Assembly (NCBI RefSeq): GCF_023238205.1
Contig: NZ_CP096659.1
Span: 2,249,626-2,313,625 of the forward strand
Reading direction: 5' to 3'
DNA length: 64,000 nt
Source of the DNA: Halorussus limi
GTDB lineage: Archaea; Halobacteriota; Halobacteria; Halobacteriales; Haladaptataceae
Below, piece by piece: positions 43,793 to 53,039 of this stretch (position 1 is the stretch's first letter; each line of letters opens with the position of its first letter). The translations under genes were made by a program, and so were the position numbers. Under the pieces are notes generated by a model. That model saw only the letters and a list, made by a program, of their open reading frames with translations, was not told the DNA's origin and did no database searches.

Positions 43793-44000
43793 TGTTCGAC
43801 GTTCGGTTCCTGATAGGTTAAAGCAGTACGGGTTGCGGCCGACGAGTCGGCGCGACCCTCCGTCGCCCGACCGGGTGAGCAGGGTACATTAAAAAACAGT
43901 AAGCACACATTGAAACAGTTGCAACGGTCGGAACGCGACCGTCGAAACTGACGGGACCGTCGCCTCGGTTAATGTACCCCCGGACCCAGGAGATGCATGT

Positions 44001-44390
44001 ATGTCGGAGCAAACCGGAACCCAGAACATCAACGACGTAAGCGCGGCTTTCGACCTCCTCCGTGACGCCCGACGCCGGGGTGTCATCTACACGGTGAAGC
44101 GAAACGGCCGGACCTCGGTCTCCGAACTCGCCCGTCGTATCGCGGCGTGGCAAACCGCCGACGGCGACGAGTCGCCGGACCCCGCGACCGTCGAGACGTC
44201 GCTCGCCCACGCGCACCTCCCGAAACTGGTCGACGCTGGCGTCGTCGAGTACGACCGCGAGGCCGGGACCGTCGAACTCGCCGAAACCACCGACGGCCTC
44301 GACCCGTTCTTAGAGCGGACCAGCGAACGCGAACCGGGACTGGTTCGGGCCGCCCGAACCTCCAACCTCGAACGCGCCCTCGAAATCTGA
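44001..44390 (+). CDS. Winged-helix protein, haloarchaeal DUF7344-like
   Basis: 129 aa. VSAAFDLLRDARRRGVIYTVKRNGRTSVSELARRIAAW forms the first helices and HTH, then TSLAHAHLPKLVDAGVVEYDREAGTVEL the recognition helix and wing. Similar in plan to the gene at 9603. Probably a DNA-binding regulator with unknown targets. TATA-like GGTTAATG near 43967-43974 lies about 30 bases upstream of ATG 44001. Another A-rich segment (TTAAAAAACAG) at 43889-43899 is further away. Confidence 0.75.
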   Translation: MSEQTGTQNINDVSAAFDLLRDARRRGVIYTVKRNGRTSVSELARRIAAWQTADGDESPDPATVETSLAHAHLPKLVDAGVVEYDREAGTVELAETTDGLDPFLERTSEREPGLVRAARTSNLERALEI

Positions 44391-44643
44391 GCGTCCGAGC
44401 GTCGTCGGTCGGTGGCGTGACTGCCGGTGTTTCTCGTCTTCTTCCGTCCAGTCGGCAGTGAACACGCTCGTCACGACGGACGAATTGCCCCCATCTACGA
44501 CCGACGGACCCAACCGTCTGCGACCGACCCGTCGCTGTCGAAACGCGGGAAGCAGGAAGTGAAAAGAACCGCGGTCTACGTTCGGGTTTCTTCCGGAAGC
44601 ACGCCGGAAAACTCGCTCCGCTTGTTTTCCGAGTCTCGTCTCG

Positions 44644-45132
44644 TTACGCTTCCGCTTCGCCGAGCAGAACGTCGTCGTATTCGCCTGCGTCCACCTTCTC
44701 CTTGAACTCGCGGGCGTCGTCGCCCTCGATGGTGACGCCGAGCGAGGCGCAGGTGCCGACTATCTCCTTCGCGGCGTTCTTGGTGTCGTACGCGAGCAGG
44801 TCGGGAGACTTCTGCTCGGCGATGGTTCGGACCTGGTCGATGGAGAGGTCCGCGACGAAGTCCTTCTGGGGTTCGCCGCTTCCGGTGTCGAACCCGGCTT
44901 CGTCCTTGATGAGCGCCGCCGTCGGCGGGACGCCCACTTCGATGTCGAAGCTACCGTCGTCTTCGACTGTGATGGTCACGGGGACTTCGGTACCGTCGAA
45001 CGCCTCCGTCTGGTCGTTTATCTCGTTGACGACCTCCTGTACGTTGACCGGCGTCGGTCCGAGTTCGGGACCGAGAGGCGGACCGGGGTCCGCCTGCCCG
45101 CCGGGGACGAGTACTTCTATCGTCTCAGCCAT
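44644..45132 (-). CDS. rpl11: Large-subunit ribosomal protein uL11
   Basis: 162 aa. PGGQADPGPPLGPELGPTPVN is the proline-rich N-terminal hallmark, and IVGTCASLGVTIEGDDAREF is the C-terminal rRNA-binding domain that contacts the GTPase-associated centre. Archaeal length. In many archaea L11 is followed by L1, L10 and L12, but none is adjacent here. The 255 bases up to the DRG gene carry divergent promoters only. Confidence 0.96.
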   Translation of the reverse strand: MAETIEVLVPGGQADPGPPLGPELGPTPVNVQEVVNEINDQTEAFDGTEVPVTITVEDDGSFDIEVGVPPTAALIKDEAGFDTGSGEPQKDFVADLSIDQVRTIAEQKSPDLLAYDTKNAAKEIVGTCASLGVTIEGDDAREFKEKVDAGEYDDVLLGEAEA

Positions 45133-45387
45133 ACCTAAACGAACACTCCGGAGCGGTTTTAAGACTTGCTAAGTCAGTCGTCCGGAAGCGTCGAGTCGAG
45201 ACACTCGCTGACACGGAGTCGACCGCACCCGGCCGTTCGCTCTGGGTCGCCCAATCCCGTCGTCCTCTCTCGGCGGGCGTTCTCGGCGGCCGTTCCAGCC
45301 CGCCACCGTCGTACTCTCGCTCGCAGAGGGTCGGGGGACTGCCAAGAAAGAAAGGCTTTTTCGGCGCGCACGGCCCACTCTCTGCTA

Positions 45388-46497
45388 ATGGGACTGGAGG
45401 AAGAAATCGAGAACCTCCGCGAGGAAATCGCCGAGACGCCGTACAACAAGTCCACCGAGAGCCACATCGGGCGGCTGAAGGCCAAACTCGCGGAGAAGAA
45501 GGAGAAACTCGAGAACCAGTCCTCCGCCGGCGGCGGCGAAGGCTACCACGTCGAGAAGCACGGCGACGCGACCGTCGCGTTCGTCGGCTTCCCCAGCGTC
45601 GGCAAGTCGACGCTGCTCAACTCGCTGACCGCCGCAGAGAGCGAGGTCGGGGACTACGAGTTCACGACCCTCAACGTCAACCCCGGGATGTTGCAGTACA
45701 ACGGCGCGAACATCCAACTGCTCGACGTGCCGGGTCTCATCGAGGGCGCGGCCCACGGCCGGGGCGGCGGACAGGAGGTCCTGTCGGTCGTGCGCGCGGC
45801 CGACCTCGTGGTGTTCGTCCTCTCGGTCTTCGAGATAGACCAGTACGAGCGTCTGAGGAAGGAACTCTACGAGAACAAGATTCGGCTGGACCAAGAGCCG
45901 CCCAGCGTCAAAATCTCGAAGAAGGGCAAAGGCGGCATCCGCGTCACGTCGAGCGTCGACCTCGAACTCTCGGAGGACGTGGTCAAGGAAGTCCTCCGGG
46001 AGTACGGCTACGTCAACGCCGACGTGACCATCCGCGAGCAGTTGGACGTCGACCGCCTCGTCGACGGCGTGATGGACAACCGCGAGTACATCCCCTCCAT
46101 CGTCTCGGTCAACAAGGTCGACCTCATCGAACCCGACTACGTCGAGACCGTCAACGAGGAACTGCGCGACCACGGCATCGACCCCGAGGAGGCCATCTTC
46201 ATCTCCGCCCAGAAGGAGAAGGGACTCGACTCGCTCAAGCAGACCATCTGGGAGGAACTCGGCCTCATGCGAATCTACATGGACAAGCCCGGCCGCGGCG
46301 TCGACCGCGACGAACCGCTGGTGATGAAACAGGGGTCGACCGTCGGCGACGCCGCCCGGAAACTCGGCGGTGAACTCGAAGACCGCTTCCGGTTCGCCCG
46401 CGTCAGCGGGCCGAGCGCCAAGCACGACGAGCAGCAGGTCGGCACGGAACACGAACTCGCCGACGAGGACGTGCTTCGACTCGTCGTTCGCAAGTGA
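45388..46497 (+). CDS. DRG-family (Obg-like) GTP-binding protein
   Basis: 369 aa. An N-terminal coiled coil (about 1-45) is followed by G1 GFPSVGKST (about 66-74), G2 YEFTTLNV, G3 DVPGLIEGA, G4 NKVD and G5 SAQ, then a C-terminal TGS domain (RIYMDKPGRGVDRDEPLVMKQ, given in part). DRG GTPases are universal in archaea and eukaryotes and are linked to translation. ATG 45388; the longer upstream frame is Arg/Ser-rich shadow. The next gene starts directly after its stop. Confidence 0.94.
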   Translation: MGLEEEIENLREEIAETPYNKSTESHIGRLKAKLAEKKEKLENQSSAGGGEGYHVEKHGDATVAFVGFPSVGKSTLLNSLTAAESEVGDYEFTTLNVNPGMLQYNGANIQLLDVPGLIEGAAHGRGGGQEVLSVVRAADLVVFVLSVFEIDQYERLRKELYENKIRLDQEPPSVKISKKGKGGIRVTSSVDLELSEDVVKEVLREYGYVNADVTIREQLDVDRLVDGVMDNREYIPSIVSVNKVDLIEPDYVETVNEELRDHGIDPEEAIFISAQKEKGLDSLKQTIWEELGLMRIYMDKPGRGVDRDEPLVMKQGSTVGDAARKLGGELEDRFRFARVSGPSAKHDEQQVGTEHELADEDVLRLVVRK

Positions 46498-46926
46498 ATG
46501 GCCGACCTCGATTTTCGGCGACCGGTCGCGCTACTCGCGCTCGCCGCGCTCCCGTGGACCGTTCTCGCCTCCGGCGATTTAGTCTTCGCGTGGGGGTTGG
46601 CGTCGCTCGACCCGATTCACGTCACGATCCTCTGGGACTACCTGCTGGTGTACACGCGCGGACTCCCGAACCGACTGCTCGCGTGGCCCGTCGCGGTCCT
46701 GCTCTACCTCCTCGCTGTCGGGAACGCACTTCTGGGCACGCTCGAACCGAACTGGGAGGACCGGCGCGTGACCGGCGGTCTGCTCGCGCTGGCGGGTATC
46801 AGCGACCTCTGGTTCGCCCTCGGAATGGCACGACCGGGGTTGCTCGCGGTTCCGGTCGGGTCGGTCCTGCTCTGGACCGCGGCGTGGTGGTTCCACTGGT
46901 CGGACCTCCGGACCGCGCTTTGGTAA
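46498..46926 (+). CDS. Haloarchaeal membrane protein (TIGR04206-like)
   Basis: 142 aa with about four hydrophobic segments (8-35, 60-80, 92-108, 112-130) and conserved-looking Trp residues (SDLWFALGMA, LLWTAAWWFHWSDL). It resembles the small haloarchaeal family TIGR04206 as I remember it; function unknown. Its ATG directly follows the DRG stop codon (TGA at 46495-46497), so it is probably co-transcribed. Confidence 0.65.
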   Translation: MADLDFRRPVALLALAALPWTVLASGDLVFAWGLASLDPIHVTILWDYLLVYTRGLPNRLLAWPVAVLLYLLAVGNALLGTLEPNWEDRRVTGGLLALAGISDLWFALGMARPGLLAVPVGSVLLWTAAWWFHWSDLRTALW

Positions 46927-47017
46927 ATCTTTCACGCGTACGCGCGACCCCGTTTGTGCGGCACTCGGTTCCGGGAACCGTGCCCTTTTCGTGTCGGAAC
47001 CCAACGTTTCGAACGTC

Positions 47018-47779
47018 ATGAACGCCACGCTCGACCACGTGATGGTGCGCGTAGAGGACTTGGAGGAGACGCTCGACTGGTACGGCGACCACCTCGACTA
47101 CGAGGAGAAGGGTCGCTGGGAAGCCGACACCTTCACCAACGTCTACCTCGGGCCCGAGGACCTCCACGAGGAGGGCGCGGTCCTCGAAATCACGTACAAC
47201 CACGACGACCGAACGTACGAGATGGGAGACGCGTGGGGCCACATCGCCGTGCGCGTGGACGACGTGTACGACGCCTACGAGCAACTGATGGACGAGGGCG
47301 TCGAGGACTACCGCGACCCCGACTCCTGCGGCGGGTCGTACGCCTTCGTCAAGGACCCCGACGGCCACGAGGTCGAAATCGTCGAACGCGACTACGGTGC
47401 GCGCTGGAGCCTCGACCACACCATGATTCGCGTCGAGGACGTCGACGAAGCGCTCGGCTGGTACACCCGGAAACTGGAGTACGAACACACCGGCCGCTGG
47501 GAGTCCGACACCTTCGCAAACTACTTCATGAAGCCGGAGGGCGCGGCCGACGAAGCGATGGCCGTCGAACTGACGTACAACTACGACGGCCGGACGTACG
47601 ACTTGGGCGAGGCGTGGGGACACCTCGCCGTTCGCGCCGAGGACTTGCAGGACGACTGGGCGACACTGATGGAACGCGACGCCGAGGACTACCGCGACCC
47701 CGAGTCCTGCGACAACCGCTACGCCTTCACGAAGGACGCGGACGGTCACGAAATCGAGATTCTGGAACGCGACGAATAG
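47018..47779 (+). CDS. Tandem VOC (glyoxalase I-like) domain protein
   Basis: 253 aa from ATG 47018; a GTG at 46991 would add nine residues but leaves no room for the TATA-like CCCTTTTC at about 46983. Two VOC domains of about 125 residues are clearly duplicated: LDHVMVRVEDLEETLDWYGDHL and LDHTMIRVEDVDEALGWYTRKL, each ending with a metal-type Glu (DGHEVEIVE, DGHEIEILE). Each also has WGHIAVRV or WGHLAVRA. This looks like glyoxalase I made as one chain with two halves, detoxifying methylglyoxal; a dioxygenase is less likely. Confidence 0.85.
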   Translation: MNATLDHVMVRVEDLEETLDWYGDHLDYEEKGRWEADTFTNVYLGPEDLHEEGAVLEITYNHDDRTYEMGDAWGHIAVRVDDVYDAYEQLMDEGVEDYRDPDSCGGSYAFVKDPDGHEVEIVERDYGARWSLDHTMIRVEDVDEALGWYTRKLEYEHTGRWESDTFANYFMKPEGAADEAMAVELTYNYDGRTYDLGEAWGHLAVRAEDLQDDWATLMERDAEDYRDPESCDNRYAFTKDADGHEIEILERDE

Positions 47780-48042
47780 CGGCCTCCGCCGGCTCTTTTC
47801 TACCGACAGCGGTCCGTTCGGGATCCTGCCCGACTCGGCTTTCGGTCGCTCGTCGTCGGTACTGCGGCCGTCTCGCGACGTGTTTCGTCCCACGTGACGC
47901 CGCCGTTCTCTACTTACTTCGGGGGACTCTACGACTTCCGAACGCTCGTAGTTCCACCGGAGAAATATCCCGAGTGAAATCCTCGTAACCGGGCATTACG
48001 GGAGTTCTAACCGGTGATTTCTCGATAAGCGCGCCACAAGGC

Positions 48043-48103
48043 ACTTATAAATAGCGCCTAACTTTTGAATCGTACCCCTACCCATGGCGGCAGTAGCGAG
48101 TAC
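48043..48103 (+). promoter_or_regulatory. Promoter and conserved leader hairpin of first surface glycoprotein gene
   Basis: TATA element ACTTATAAAT (48043-48052). Twenty-five bases on is GTACCCCTACCCATGG (from 48072), the probable 5' end of a leader of about 110 bases. GTAC (48072-48075) with GTAC (48100-48103) and CTAC with GTAG form a two-part hairpin. The same TATA and 32-base segment recur before the next gene with a single base change. Confidence 0.7.
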
Positions 48104-48180
48104 GAGCGACTCGCGCTCCTGCGGTTGTGCGTCCTCTCGCCGGGAAAACTACCGTCGCCGACTCCAAACAGATTCAAACC

Positions 48181-50241
48181 ATGACAACGACAAATCACAA
48201 GATTCGTAGCGTTCTCTTGACGGCCACGTTGGTCGCGTCCGTGTTCGCGGGCACGGTCGCGTTCGGCGGGACGGCCCTTGCGGCAGACCTGAACGACGGC
48301 GAACGTTACTGGCAAGGGCAGACAGTACGGTCGCAGGACGTCCAGTACGACGAAAGCGTCCAAGCACAGAGCGGTTCTGTCGGAAACAACGTGAAACTCG
48401 AAGTTATGCAGGTCGATAGCGACGGAGACGCCACCGAGCTCGCCAAAGAGGTGTTCACCAACGGCACAGGTGGTCTTACGCTGCAAACTTCGGGACTTTC
48501 AGGTGACTACCGTCTGCAGACTGCGCAGAACAACTACCTGATCGCGAACTTCTCGGTGGCGTCGCAGAACCTGACCGCGTCCTTCGACGCCGCTTCGGTG
48601 GACAATCAGTTCGACACCTCGACTCAACTCACCCTCAACTCCCGACGTGCAGGGTATAACGCGACAGTCACCGCCGACGGTCTGTCGCCGAGTCAACTAG
48701 AGAACGTCTTCGACGAGGGAGCGCAGTCGCCGACTCAGACCCAAGACGGAATCGCTATCGACAGCATCCAGTCGGAGAATCTCGCCACTAACTTCAGCGG
48801 TATCGACGCCGGTAACTACACGTTCACCGTCGAAGTGAACGACACCGGCGCGACGGCCACGGCGGACATCAACGTCACCGAAGGCGGCAGCGCCCAGTCG
48901 TCGTTCGCGACGGACGGCGTCATTTCGGAGCAGCGCGGTGACAACGCTTCGTTCACCGTGAATCTCACCAATACCAGAAGTACCACTGTCACCATCGGCG
49001 GCGACGCGGTCAACTGGAAGGCCAACTTCACCGTCTACGACAACAACACCGACGGACAGGTCGCTCTCGACTTCAACACCTACGCGACCGCTGGCGCCAC
49101 CGACCCGACGACGTTCGTTACCGCCGAGGGCGAAGACGCTGTAAGAACGCACGGCGCCCAAGGCGTCTACTCCGGGAGCAACCTGAGTCCGGGCGCTATC
49201 AGTGACCCCATCGCGTCGGGCACCTACGAGACGACCGTCGGCGTCGGTAATTCGACGCAGGACGTGACCCAAATCGTCCTGCGAGACGGGTCCGTCACGG
49301 GCGCTCAGGTCTGGACCCATCCGCGGACGAGTACTGCGAACCTCCCGAACGAGGTCAGCGGACTCCTCGAGAACGTCGCCCAAGACGACTCCATCGCCAT
49401 GCAGGACCTCGCGGTCGTACAGGTCAGCGCCTCCGGTCTCTACGGCAACCTCACCAGTCAGGCGCAACTCGACAACGGCACGGGCGACCCCTACGCGCTG
49501 AACTTCACGCAGACGAACGCCGGCGCGAACGCGCGCGGCAACTTCTTCAACGGTTCTGCCGCCGAGAAGGTCTACTTCGACGAGCAGAACAACACGTTCT
49601 TCGCCGTCGTCGACACGCAGTCCAACAACATCGAGGTCGGTGACGACTACCGGGCCTCGTTCAAGATAGCCGAGAGTAGTCCGCTCGTAAGCCAGACTCA
49701 GACGGCCAACGCGTCCTTCAGCGTCGTGGAGCGCACCTTGGAGTTCACGAACCTGAACTCCAGCAACGTGCTCACCGTCCCGTCCGGCGAGACGAACATC
49801 ACCGGGGAGACCAGCATCGCTCCCGGTACCACGTTCAACGTGCAGGTCCAGTCCGACCAGTTCGTCCGGACCTCGCAGGCGACGGTCACCTCGAACGGAA
49901 CGTTCTCGGCCCCGTTCGACTTTAGCAACGTGCAACCGGGAACCGAACTCACGGTTTCCGCGACGGCCAACGGTGCGAGCGCCGAGGTCGACGGTATGGT
50001 CGTCGAGGGCGGTGCCGTGCAGACGACGACCACGGCGGCGGAAACGACGACCACGACTGAAACCACCACGACGACCACGACTGAGACTACCACGACGACC
50101 ACGACGACGGAGACCACCGAAACGACGACGGAGACGACCACCGAGGGCGGCGGTGGCGGTGGCATCCCCGGCTTCGGTATCGGTGTCGCGCTCGTCGCAC
50201 TCCTCGCGGCGGCGCTACTCGCGCTTCGGCGAAGTCGATAA
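48181..50241 (+). CDS. S-layer-type surface glycoprotein with PGF-CTERM anchor
   Basis: 686 aa from ATG 48181. The haloarchaeal surface-glycoprotein signal (KIRSVLLTATLVASVFAGTVA, cleavage after TALA) is followed by RYWQGQ and a beta-rich extracellular body with many NxS/T sites. A Thr-rich linker (about 630-665), the PGF-CTERM element GIPGFGIGVALVALLAAALL and the final RRSR follow. The linker is a likely O-glycosylation zone, and the tail is processed and lipid-anchored by archaeosortase A, encoded two genes downstream. It is about 60 percent similar by eye to the next protein. Probably a main or alternative S-layer subunit. Confidence 0.92.
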   Translation: MTTTNHKIRSVLLTATLVASVFAGTVAFGGTALAADLNDGERYWQGQTVRSQDVQYDESVQAQSGSVGNNVKLEVMQVDSDGDATELAKEVFTNGTGGLTLQTSGLSGDYRLQTAQNNYLIANFSVASQNLTASFDAASVDNQFDTSTQLTLNSRRAGYNATVTADGLSPSQLENVFDEGAQSPTQTQDGIAIDSIQSENLATNFSGIDAGNYTFTVEVNDTGATATADINVTEGGSAQSSFATDGVISEQRGDNASFTVNLTNTRSTTVTIGGDAVNWKANFTVYDNNTDGQVALDFNTYATAGATDPTTFVTAEGEDAVRTHGAQGVYSGSNLSPGAISDPIASGTYETTVGVGNSTQDVTQIVLRDGSVTGAQVWTHPRTSTANLPNEVSGLLENVAQDDSIAMQDLAVVQVSASGLYGNLTSQAQLDNGTGDPYALNFTQTNAGANARGNFFNGSAAEKVYFDEQNNTFFAVVDTQSNNIEVGDDYRASFKIAESSPLVSQTQTANASFSVVERTLEFTNLNSSNVLTVPSGETNITGETSIAPGTTFNVQVQSDQFVRTSQATVTSNGTFSAPFDFSNVQPGTELTVSATANGASAEVDGMVVEGGAVQTTTTAAETTTTTETTTTTTTETTTTTTTTETTETTTETTTEGGGGGGIPGFGIGVALVALLAAALLALRRSR

Positions 50242-50263
50242 GGTCGTTCACGATTCGCGTCTC

Positions 50264-50269
50264 TTTTTT
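50264..50269 (+). terminator. T-run terminator after first surface glycoprotein gene
   Basis: TTTTTT 22 bases after the stop codon, typical of archaeal intrinsic termination on U-rich RNA. Confidence 0.5.
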
Positions 50270-50646
50270 GCCAGCTACGGTCGAAGAACGCCTTTAGGTA
50301 GTAACTTCTCGGCCGGGTACCTGTCGTTGTAGAACCATTCGTTCGACTATCTTTCCCTGAACGCCCGAATCGTCACGTCACCGAGCGTACTCGTTCACTC
50401 ACTATTCTTTTATAAGCAAAAATCGACGTTCCGAAGTTCGACGTGACACCGTTCGGAACTTCCGTATTGGCCCGTTAATCCCGGCAATACAGCCTCTAAC
50501 CGGCGAATATCTGTGATTTCGATTCTCCCGAACTGCTACGTCAACGTCTCATGTGTTTTGGCCTTCTCGAAGCTTCAATCGTCCGTTTAACGCCTCGTCG
50601 AATTTGCGTGCGAAGCAGTAACGGGGGAATTCCGAGACCACAAAGC
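50270..50646. other. Spacer between the two surface glycoprotein genes
   Basis: No gene. A TATA-like CTTTTATAAGC at 50407-50416 is a strong promoter candidate far upstream (about 380 bases) of the next gene, so it may drive a small RNA, act as a second promoter, or be the relic of a duplication. The rest is unremarkable. Confidence 0.45.
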
Positions 50647-50706
50647 ACTTATAACCGGCGCGTAACCTTTCGTCTGTACCCCTACCCATGGTGGCAGTAG
50701 CGAGTA
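50647..50706 (+). promoter_or_regulatory. Promoter and conserved leader hairpin of second surface glycoprotein gene
   Basis: TATA ACTTATAAC (50647-50655), then GTACCCCTACCCATGG at 50676, 25 bases from the TATA centre as in the first gene. The hairpin arms GTAC/GTAC and CTAC/GTAG are kept. The leader is about 117 bases and ends at ATG 50793. The remaining leader sequence differs from that of the first gene. Confidence 0.7.
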
Positions 50707-50792
50707 CAGGTTGCCCACTCCCGGTGTGGTACCGGGTTCCCCCGACGGGCAGCGGAAAGGTGCTGTCGCCGACCGAATAACCAATCCAAACC

Positions 50793-52856
50793 ATGACAAC
50801 GACAAACGACAAATTCCGCAGTGTCTTCCTGACTGCGATGCTCGTCCTGTCGGTGTTCGCTGGCACCGTCGCCTTTGCAGGGTCGGCGGCCGCCGTAACG
50901 GACTACTCGACAGAGGGCACTTCGGAGTTGGACGACAACACGCGCTACTGGCAAGGACAGAATCTTTACAACGGCAGTCTCGAACCCGCCGTTGGTAACA
51001 ACGAAAAGCTCGAAATCGTCTCTCAGGACGATCAGAACGACCTCGCCAAAGAAGTCTTCACCGACAACCAAGGCGACATCCGGTTCGGTACGTCCAACCT
51101 TGACGGAAGTTACATCCTTCAGAAGACGGACGGTACGAACCTCGTCAACTTCACTGTGTCGAGCCAGGATCTGAGCGCGTCCTTCGAGGACGACAAGGTC
51201 GACAACACCTTCGACTCCACGACGACGCTCAACCTCAACTCCAAGCGCGCTGGTTTCAACGCGACCTTCACCGCTGAGGGTCTGTCGGACAGCACGCTGA
51301 ACGACACGCTGAACGACGACTTCCAGACTATCGTGCTGGAGGACGGCGGTGTCGCGATCAACAACATCCAGACGGACAGTCTCAACGTCAACTTCAGCGG
51401 TGTCGACGCCGGTAACTACACGTACACCGTCGAAGTGAACGACACTGGCGCGACGGCAGACGCCAGCATCAACGTCACCGAGGGTGGCAACGCCGAGTCG
51501 TCGTTCGCGACGGACGGCGTCGTCTCCCAGCAGCGCGGTGACAACGCGACGTTCACCGTCAACCTCACTAACACCAAGACTACCACCGCCACCATCGGCG
51601 GCTCCGACGTCAACTGGAAGGCCAACTTCACGCTTCACGACAACAACGAAGACGGCCAGGTTACCGTTGACTTCAACACCTACGCGACCGCTAACACTGA
51701 CGACCCGACCGACTTCCTCACTGCCCAGGGCGACGACACGATCACGGCTCCCGGTAACCACAGTGTTTACTCGGGCAACCCCCTCACCCAGGGCGGTATT
51801 TCGGCCCCGATCGCCGCGGGCGCATCCGGCTCGGGCACCTACGAGATGACGACTGGCGTCGCTAACTCGACCCAGGACGTCACCCAGCTCGTCCTTAGCA
51901 CGGGCTCCGTCGACAGCGCGAAGGCGTGGACCCACCCCCAGGCTAGCAGCGTTCCTGACGAAGTGAGCAGTCTCCTCGACAGCGTTGCCGAGGACGACTC
52001 CACGGCCATGAAGGACTTCGCTGTTGTCCAGGTCGAGGCATCGGGCCTCTACGGCAACCTCACCAACCAGGATCAGCTCGACAACAGCACCGACGACTAC
52101 TACGCGCTGAACTTCACGCAGACGAACGCCGGCGCGAACGCCGACGGTAACAGCTTCAACGGCTCGGACGTCCAGAAGGTCTACTTCGACGGTCAGAACA
52201 ACACGTTCTACGCCGTTGTCAACACCCAGAAGAGCAGTCTCGGTATCGAGGCGGGCGACGAGTACATGGCGCAGTTCAAGCTCCACAAGAGCAGCCCCCT
52301 CACGAAGAACACCCAGACGGTCAGCACGAACTTCAGCGTCACCGAGCGCACGCTCGAGTTCAACAACCTGAACTCCAGCGACGTGCTGGAAGTCGAGGCT
52401 GGCCAGACGAACATCACCGGTGAGACCAGCATCGCCGCTGGCAGCGAGTTCACCGTGCAGGTTCAGTCTGACCAGTTCGTCCGGACCGCGACGGCCACCG
52501 TTGACTCCAACGGTACCTTCTCGGCTCCGTTCGACTTCAGTGGCGTCGAGACCGGTACGCAGCTGACGGTCTCCGCCAAGTCCAGCGGTGCGAGCGACAA
52601 AGTCGACGGTCAGATCGTCGAGAACGTCGTCGAGGAGACGACGACCGACAACGGTACGTCGACCACGACGACCACGACGACTACGACCACGACGACCACG
52701 ACCGAGTCGACCACCACCACCGAGACGACGACCAAGGCTACTACCACCGAGACCACCACCAACGGTGGCAGCGGTAGTATCCCCGGCTTCGGTGTCAGCA
52801 TGGCGCTCGTCGCGCTCGTCGCTGCCGCGCTGCTGGCTCTCCGCCGCAGCAACTAA
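50793..52856 (+). CDS. S-layer-type surface glycoprotein with PGF-CTERM anchor (paralogue)
   Basis: 687 aa from ATG 50793. Signal FRSVFLTAMLVLSVFAGTVA, then RYWQGQ, a body closely parallel to the preceding protein (for example VDAGNYTYTVEVNDTGATA and SSFATDGVVSQQRGDNATF), a Thr-rich linker of about 45 residues, the PGF-CTERM segment SIPGFGVSMALVALVAAAL and RRSN. The gene uses visibly more T-ending Ala, Val and Thr codons than its paralogue, so it may differ in expression or origin. Expected to be exported by Sec, glycosylated, cut by ArtA and lipid-anchored as part of the cell wall. Confidence 0.93.
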   Translation: MTTTNDKFRSVFLTAMLVLSVFAGTVAFAGSAAAVTDYSTEGTSELDDNTRYWQGQNLYNGSLEPAVGNNEKLEIVSQDDQNDLAKEVFTDNQGDIRFGTSNLDGSYILQKTDGTNLVNFTVSSQDLSASFEDDKVDNTFDSTTTLNLNSKRAGFNATFTAEGLSDSTLNDTLNDDFQTIVLEDGGVAINNIQTDSLNVNFSGVDAGNYTYTVEVNDTGATADASINVTEGGNAESSFATDGVVSQQRGDNATFTVNLTNTKTTTATIGGSDVNWKANFTLHDNNEDGQVTVDFNTYATANTDDPTDFLTAQGDDTITAPGNHSVYSGNPLTQGGISAPIAAGASGSGTYEMTTGVANSTQDVTQLVLSTGSVDSAKAWTHPQASSVPDEVSSLLDSVAEDDSTAMKDFAVVQVEASGLYGNLTNQDQLDNSTDDYYALNFTQTNAGANADGNSFNGSDVQKVYFDGQNNTFYAVVNTQKSSLGIEAGDEYMAQFKLHKSSPLTKNTQTVSTNFSVTERTLEFNNLNSSDVLEVEAGQTNITGETSIAAGSEFTVQVQSDQFVRTATATVDSNGTFSAPFDFSGVETGTQLTVSAKSSGASDKVDGQIVENVVEETTTDNGTSTTTTTTTTTTTTTTESTTTTETTTKATTTETTTNGGSGSIPGFGVSMALVALVAAALLALRRSN

Positions 52857-52872
52857 GCGTAGCTAACTAACC

Positions 52873-52906
52873 ACCGGGTTTCCCGGTTTCCGCGATTCCC
52901 ATTTTT
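52873..52906 (+). terminator. Hairpin and T-run after second surface glycoprotein gene
   Basis: ACCGGG (52873-52878) and CCCGGT (52882-52887) form a hairpin with a three-base loop, followed by TTTTT at 52902-52906, just after the stop. Confidence 0.5.
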
Positions 52907-53007
52907 CGTGCACTCGACCCGATAGCGACGGCACCCTCGCTCGAAGAAACGAGCTGTTTCCGTACCGCTAAGCCGACCTTACCCGACGCGGCCGGAGCCG
53001 TCAACTC

Positions 53008-53013
53008 TTTATC
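53008..53013 (+). promoter_or_regulatory. artA promoter
   Basis: TTTATC in CAACTCTTTATCCGGG, centred about 30 bases before GTG 53040, allowing a leaderless transcript separate from the glycoprotein mRNA. Confidence 0.5.
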
Positions 53014-53039
53014 CGGGGGTCGCTTTCACACGTCTAACA

